Part shown: piece after piece, positions 60,286 to 64,000 of the stretch
Numbering within the stretch: position 1 is the stretch's first letter
Layout of the letters: every line of letters starts with the position of its first letter
Source: Roseiarcus fermentans
GTDB taxonomy: Bacteria > Pseudomonadota > Alphaproteobacteria > Rhizobiales > Beijerinckiaceae
Length of the DNA stretch: 64,000 nucleotides
Assembly (NCBI RefSeq): GCF_003315135.1
Contig: NZ_QNRK01000029.1
Location: 1 to 64,000 of the forward strand
Direction: 5' to 3'
Notes under the pieces: model-generated
What the model saw: only the letters and a program-made list of their open reading frames with translations
Told to the model about the DNA's origin: nothing
Database searches by the model: none
Made by a program: the position numbers and the translations under genes

Positions 60286-61077
60286 CTAAATGAACTTGAT
60301 GCAGGTGTTGTCAGCGCTGCAATCATTCAAGAGCTGGCAGCCCGCGCACGAGAAAAGGCCGCTGGTCTTGATCGCGACATCGGTACGGTTTTTCGCGCCC
60401 AATCTCTTGATGATGTTTCGGACGTGAACCTTGACGGTGCTTTCCGTCATGTTGAGTTCGTAAGCGATCACCTTGTTGGATTTTCCTTGCTGAATCGCCC
60501 GGACGACGGCGAGCTGCCGATCGGTGATCGGGCTGGTCGGATCGGCCCGACGGGCGCTGGTCGCGCCGGACGACAGTCCCGTGAGCAGGCTGTCCGCCGG
60601 CACGTAGACGCCGCCGGCCATGACGAAGCGCACGACTTCGACAGCGACGTCGAACCCCATGGTCATCGGGATGAAGCCCTTGGCGCCCTGGCGGATGACG
60701 ATTCGCATCAGGCCCAGATCGTTCTTGTCCGACAGCACGACGACCGGCGCCTGGGCGACGAGCGCGGGCAAGGCGTCGAGCAGCGCCGGCTTCGACAGGC
60801 CGCCTTCCGCGGCGAGGACGACGATCACCAACCCGGCGGCCGCGGCGTCGCCGCGGCCGTTGAATTCTTCCACCGACGAGAAGGTATTCACCGGTAACGA
60901 AAACGCCGCCTGCAGGCTTCTCTTCAGGCATTCTTGCAAGAAAACGCGGCGCTCGATAATTGACAGTGTCCTGGCGACGGTTTCGGCAGATCGTTCCTGC
61001 GCGCGCTCCAGCCTGTGGTCGTTCAGGTCTGTCGCGTCGATCGTATACGTCTCAGCGTACAGTCGATTTATCGACAT
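60286..61077 (-). CDS. LuxR-family response-regulator-like protein with Cys-rich tail
   Basis: This encodes a 263-aa regulator. The N-terminal half (about 35-160) resembles a receiver fold, but the phosphorylatable Asp pocket is not obvious. The C-terminal LuxR/GerE helix-turn-helix (about 175-240) reads ITDRQLAVVRAIQQGKSNKVIAYELNMTESTVKVHVRNIIKRLGAKNRTDVA. The last 20 residues hold four cysteines (FSCAGCQLLNDCSADNTC), unusual after this domain and suggestive of a metal or redox site. GGGGG lies before the ATG at 61077. It is a good candidate to control the GH16 or polysaccharide genes. Confidence 0.88.
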   Translation of the reverse strand: MSINRLYAETYTIDATDLNDHRLERAQERSAETVARTLSIIERRVFLQECLKRSLQAAFSLPVNTFSSVEEFNGRGDAAAAGLVIVVLAAEGGLSKPALLDALPALVAQAPVVVLSDKNDLGLMRIVIRQGAKGFIPMTMGFDVAVEVVRFVMAGGVYVPADSLLTGLSSGATSARRADPTSPITDRQLAVVRAIQQGKSNKVIAYELNMTESTVKVHVRNIIKRLGAKNRTDVAIKTSGLFSCAGCQLLNDCSADNTCIKFI

Positions 61078-61549
61078 TATTAACCCCCTGATCGAAGTGT
61101 GAACTAAAATCGAAGTGAATATCTGGACCGCGACGCCGATGCAAATTTGGTGAGACCGTAACAGTGAAAACAATTAACCGGCGTTATCACTCCTGTTAAC
61201 TCTGCGCGATATTACAACATTCTGAATTGATCTCAACGGGTCGCTCGACAATTGCGATTCGGTCAATCGACGGCTTCGGACGACGCGCCGGCGAGCCTCG
61301 CCGAAGGCGGGGCGCCGCCGGTCGCTCGTCCGCGCCTCGCTGCGCCACGGGCGGACGCCGTCGCTCCTGGCCGGCGGGGCGGCGCTCGATCCGGCTTGGC
61401 GGATTTCGTGGGTTTCGGCGCGAGCGGGAGAAGGAGCGGGCAGGGCGCCGGGACTCGGCGATCGGAGCCGCGCCCCCGCCCCGCGCCCTGGACTCGTTCA
61501 GCAACCGCACGGGCGAATGAGGCGGCGTCGAACGGCGCCGCCTCTGCCG
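61078..61549. other. Upstream region of the LuxR gene, no gene
   Basis: The first 120 bp are AT rich and should hold the LuxR-gene promoter; repeated GTTAA words occur near 61170-61200. The rest is GC rich, with long shadow frames only, up to the stop of the next minus-strand gene. Confidence 0.5.
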
Positions 61550-62725
61550 CTACCTGTGCAGGAGGACGCGCGCCCCGCGAACCGCCTCCTTCAGCGATTC
61601 CTTCAACTGGGTTCCCTCGAGGCTCGCCGCCGCCTGATTCTTCGCCGAACGGGCGAGAACCAGCATCAGCCCCTTCACAGTCATCGGCAGACAGGCCTCG
61701 CGTAGCGGCACGTGGACGTGCGCATAGCGGACCTTGTACGGCTCGTCTCCGACGCCGAGATCGAACGTCTTGAGCCCTTGCCGGCTGCCCCACTTCATCT
61801 GAAACTCGTTCAGCAGCCGGCCGGGCGCGTATGGCTTCCACTCCGGGTCGCCCCTGTAGGACGACATCAGGCCGTAGAACCTTTCGCCGACGACGTACCC
61901 CCAGTTGGCGGCGACGATGGTCGCGTTGACCGCGAGAGCGGAGACGTTGACGGAACCGTTGCGGAACATCGATTGCGTGGCCTGGACATAATAGTGCGCA
62001 TATCCGATCTCGTGGACGAACCGGTCATACCCGAGCGTCCGGCGGAATTGCGCGCCCTTCATCTCCATCAGCGCCTTCAGATAGGCTTGCGCCTCCTCTT
62101 CGGTCCGGGCGACCGAGAAGGAGACTTCGCCGAGCGCGGCGAGCTTGCGCGTGCGACGGCGCGAGCCGCTGGGATCGGGCAGGATGGATTTTTCGGCGGC
62201 GTCCCAATCTGCGGGAAGCGTCATCCAATGGCCGTTCTCGCTGTAGGCGCCGGTCGACAGGAACCGCATCGGGTTCGGCCAGTCCTCGACGACCGTCGGC
62301 ATCTTCTCCAACAGCGCCAGGTCGAAAGCCGGCAGCCGCTTCTTCAGGTCCTCCCACAGGACCTCCACTTTCGCGGCGTCCCAGTCGCGCGCGGCGGGAA
62401 AGACGATCGGCGCGTTATAGTCGCTGACGTCGCCGTCGATGAATTTGAGGACGGTGGAGCCGTGTCGCTGTTCCAGGCAAAGAGGCAGCAGGAGCAGCGG
62501 GGAGCCGCCGGAGTCCAGCACGGCGACCAACTGGGGCGAGAATTTCCGCCTCCGGCCGATGGTTCGAAGCCAGACGTCCAGAACGTCAGCGCATTGGAAA
62601 ACATAGCGACGCGCGGGCGTGACGCTCGTGGCGGCAGGCCAATACCCGGAGAAGGCGGAAAGATCGTTGTGAACGTGGATTGACCAGTCGCCCTTGCAGA
62701 GTGTGTCCTGCTTCCGCAACACCAT
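61550..62725 (-). CDS. GNAT-type acyltransferase, CelD/BcsL-like
   Basis: This encodes a 391-aa protein of the CelD/BcsL-like (BioF2/FemAB-type, double GNAT fold) acyltransferases. The C-terminal acetyltransferase half (about 170-345) has EEEAQAYLKALMEMKGAQFRRTLG, VNVSALAVNATIVAANWGYVVGERFYGLMSSYR and GRLLNEFQMKWGSRQGLKTFDLGVGDEPYKVRY. Such proteins acylate surface polysaccharides or are found with cellulose synthesis genes. GAGGGG lies 4 nt before the ATG at 62725. A longer frame to 62857 has weaker support. It probably decorates the locus polymer. Confidence 0.85.
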   Translation of the reverse strand: MVLRKQDTLCKGDWSIHVHNDLSAFSGYWPAATSVTPARRYVFQCADVLDVWLRTIGRRRKFSPQLVAVLDSGGSPLLLLPLCLEQRHGSTVLKFIDGDVSDYNAPIVFPAARDWDAAKVEVLWEDLKKRLPAFDLALLEKMPTVVEDWPNPMRFLSTGAYSENGHWMTLPADWDAAEKSILPDPSGSRRRTRKLAALGEVSFSVARTEEEAQAYLKALMEMKGAQFRRTLGYDRFVHEIGYAHYYVQATQSMFRNGSVNVSALAVNATIVAANWGYVVGERFYGLMSSYRGDPEWKPYAPGRLLNEFQMKWGSRQGLKTFDLGVGDEPYKVRYAHVHVPLREACLPMTVKGLMLVLARSAKNQAAASLEGTQLKESLKEAVRGARVLLHR

Positions 62726-63161
62726 GGTCCCCTCGTAGGAATTGCCGAAAATCGTACGAGCGACAGAGAGTCTCAGAGCGTAAAGGAAACACCCCGACAG
62801 GATGACAAAGTTGAAATCCGTTTCATAATCTAAGTGAACGAGAGACGTCCCGTTCAATAACGATTTAATTTACAGCCTGCAATCTATCAGTGAACGCTCT
62901 CGTTTCCAAATGGATTGTCTGCGGCGAGCCAAACCCTTGACTTGGCCGGGGCGCGCGGGCGCAACGCCGACTGGTTGGCTCCGCCGTTCGGCGGCGCGAC
63001 ACGGAGGGCGAAGCGCTCGACCAGGCGGCGTTTGGCAATCCCAGCGCGGATCGGCCGCCGTGCAGGACAGCGCCTCGATCCGGGAAAGGCATTGCGACTG
63101 CCGTCGTTCCCGCGTCCACCCCCCGGAACGGGCGCAGCGCGCGTCCTCGGCGCGCGGTCCC
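62726..63161. other. Intergenic region, no gene
   Basis: The stretch near 62770-62890 is AT rich and probably contains the promoter of the acyltransferase gene. The rest is GC rich, and overlapping frames there carry no recognisable content. Confidence 0.5.
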
Positions 63162-63524
63162 TTACCGCCGCGCCGCAACGACGAACACGATGAGAACGGC
63201 GGCGAGGCCGGCCGCCACATGAACGGCGAGCAGCGTGTTGGCGGTGTTGCGATAGGCCTTGCCGAACAGCGGCGCCGAGACGCCCGAGGCGAGCGCCGCC
63301 ATGAGAAACGCGCCCGCGACCAGCGCGAGCCGCTTGAGCGCGTCGTCGTCGTCGAGACCGCCCAGATGCAGAATGGCCGCCAGCGATTCCGCGACGCCGA
63401 GGCCAAGCAGAACGTGAAAGCCGATCAGGACCGGCTTCCTCTCCTTCCGGAACCACAACAGCAGCAGATAGGCGCCGAGCGCGGCCGCCGCAGTCGCAAA
63501 CAGAACAACCGGAAACGTCGTCAT
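63162..63524 (-). CDS. Small four-helix membrane protein, unknown function
   Basis: This encodes a 120-aa protein with four hydrophobic segments (about 4-22, 33-53, 63-84 and 95-115). The first loop is basic (FRKERKP) and the second acidic (GGLDDDDAL). I do not recognise the family. The ATG at 63524 is chosen so that the first membrane segment starts the protein (MTTFPVVLFATAAAALG); the longer open frame adds a segment without homology. It is divergent from the partial gene at 63664. Confidence 0.7.
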   Translation of the reverse strand: MTTFPVVLFATAAAALGAYLLLLWFRKERKPVLIGFHVLLGLGVAESLAAILHLGGLDDDDALKRLALVAGAFLMAALASGVSAPLFGKAYRNTANTLLAVHVAAGLAAVLIVFVVAARR

Positions 63525-63663
63525 CTGGAATCCGCCGCCCGTCCGATGCGCGAAGAGTGTCGCACGGCCCGCGACGCCGTGGCAATCCCCCGTCCGTCCC
63601 GGGGGTTGTATCCGTGCGCGCGCCAATACAGTATCATGCTGTTGGACGGGGCTTCAAGCCGGC

Positions 63664-64000
63664 ATGAGCAGCGCTGGAAAGCGGATCGCCATTGCAGGGA
63701 TCGTGCTGTTGACCGCGCCGGGGCGGTCGCCGGCGGCGTGCTCGGTCGCCGACATCGATGTCGGACGGGCCGAGGTCATCGTCCAGGGCCGCGCGACCTA
63801 CGTCGTCGGCGAGCTGGCCAACCAATGCTCCGACGGGACGGGCGTTCAGATTCGCCTCACCTTGCGGGACGACGAGGGGAACGTGCTGCTGACCGGCGAC
63901 TTCTGGCCGGCGAGCGGCCGGAACATCGCCGCAGGCGGCCGTCGCGGTTTCACCTATGTGGTCTCTCCCGCCGAGCGCATCCCCAGGCGCCGCGCCGCCA
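63664..64000 (+). CDS. Exported protein, partial (runs off the window)
   Basis: The first 112 codons of a gene are seen. The start MSSAGKRIAIAGIVLLTAPG is a signal peptide, probably cleaved near PAA-CSV. The mature part is beta rich (VGRAEVIVQGRATYVVGELANQ, GVQIRLTLRDDEGNVLLTGDFWP), resembling small FxLYD-like domains of secreted proteins. Codon use is host-like. The function cannot be stated, and the end is not visible. Confidence 0.65.
   Translation, partial: MSSAGKRIAIAGIVLLTAPGRSPAACSVADIDVGRAEVIVQGRATYVVGELANQCSDGTGVQIRLTLRDDEGNVLLTGDFWPASGRNIAAGGRRGFTYVVSPAERIPRRRAA

Noticed and set aside
61252-61773. Plus-strand frame overlapping the acyltransferase end
   Set aside because: Low-complexity Arg/Ala/Pro composition typical of shadow frames; it overlaps a well-supported gene on the other strand.

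Overview
The window reads as chromosome of a high-GC alphaproteobacterium, most likely Hyphomicrobiales (Rhizobiales). Supporting genes are an NDUFA12 complex I subunit next to a DUF2155 gene, a B12-dependent class II ribonucleotide reductase (nrdJ), an ExoF-type polysaccharide exporter, and extragenic palindromes of the kind common in this order. I cannot assign genus. No tRNA, rRNA or CRISPR array was seen.

Layout. 1-93 is the 3' end of a group II intron just upstream of rpsA. 0.36-11.4 kb is mostly housekeeping: rpsA, a D-2-hydroxyacid dehydrogenase, a brnTA toxin-antitoxin pair, two RNA methyltransferases, a LysE exporter, DUF2155, NDUFA12 and a TetR/glycosyltransferase pair. 11.4-21.4 kb is the unusual part. 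nrdJ, behind tandem NrdR-like boxes, carries an intein at its radical cysteine. Its 3' end is a stack of insertions: a 1.08-kb AT-richer cassette supplies nrdJ with a recoded zinc-ribbon tail and carries an ImmA/IrrE-type peptidase that itself ends in a copy of that tail, plus a 43-aa basic protein. The displaced original tail follows, then hicAB, then a third broken tail. Beyond lie three copies of a 170-bp palindrome-bounded element interleaved with three copies of a GIY-YIG gene, and a foreign-looking TIG-like protein gene.

21.4-23.3 kb holds a YkuD-fold lipoprotein with a degenerate active site and two paralogous tiny lipoproteins around an NTF2-like gene. 23.6-33.2 kb is a catabolic cluster: two aldehyde dehydrogenases and a coniferyl-alcohol-dehydrogenase-like SDR flank a complete branched-chain-type ABC importer, with a divergent AraC regulator. 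The likely job is uptake and oxidation of an aromatic alcohol or aldehyde. 33.2-40.1 kb has a diaminobutyrate decarboxylase, a diaminobutyrate aminotransferase and two exporters of the cyclic-peptide/siderophore type, plus the relic of a third.

40.2-64 kb has a desaturase and an exopolysaccharide locus: glycosyltransferases, membrane proteins, a flippase fused to a glycosyltransferase, an ExoF-like exporter and methyltransferases. It is followed by two GH16 glycanases without signal peptides, a LuxR-type regulator with a cysteine-rich tail and a CelD/BcsL-like acyltransferase. Start codons were chosen from Shine-Dalgarno spacing, homologous N-termini or signal peptides, and doubtful ones are flagged.
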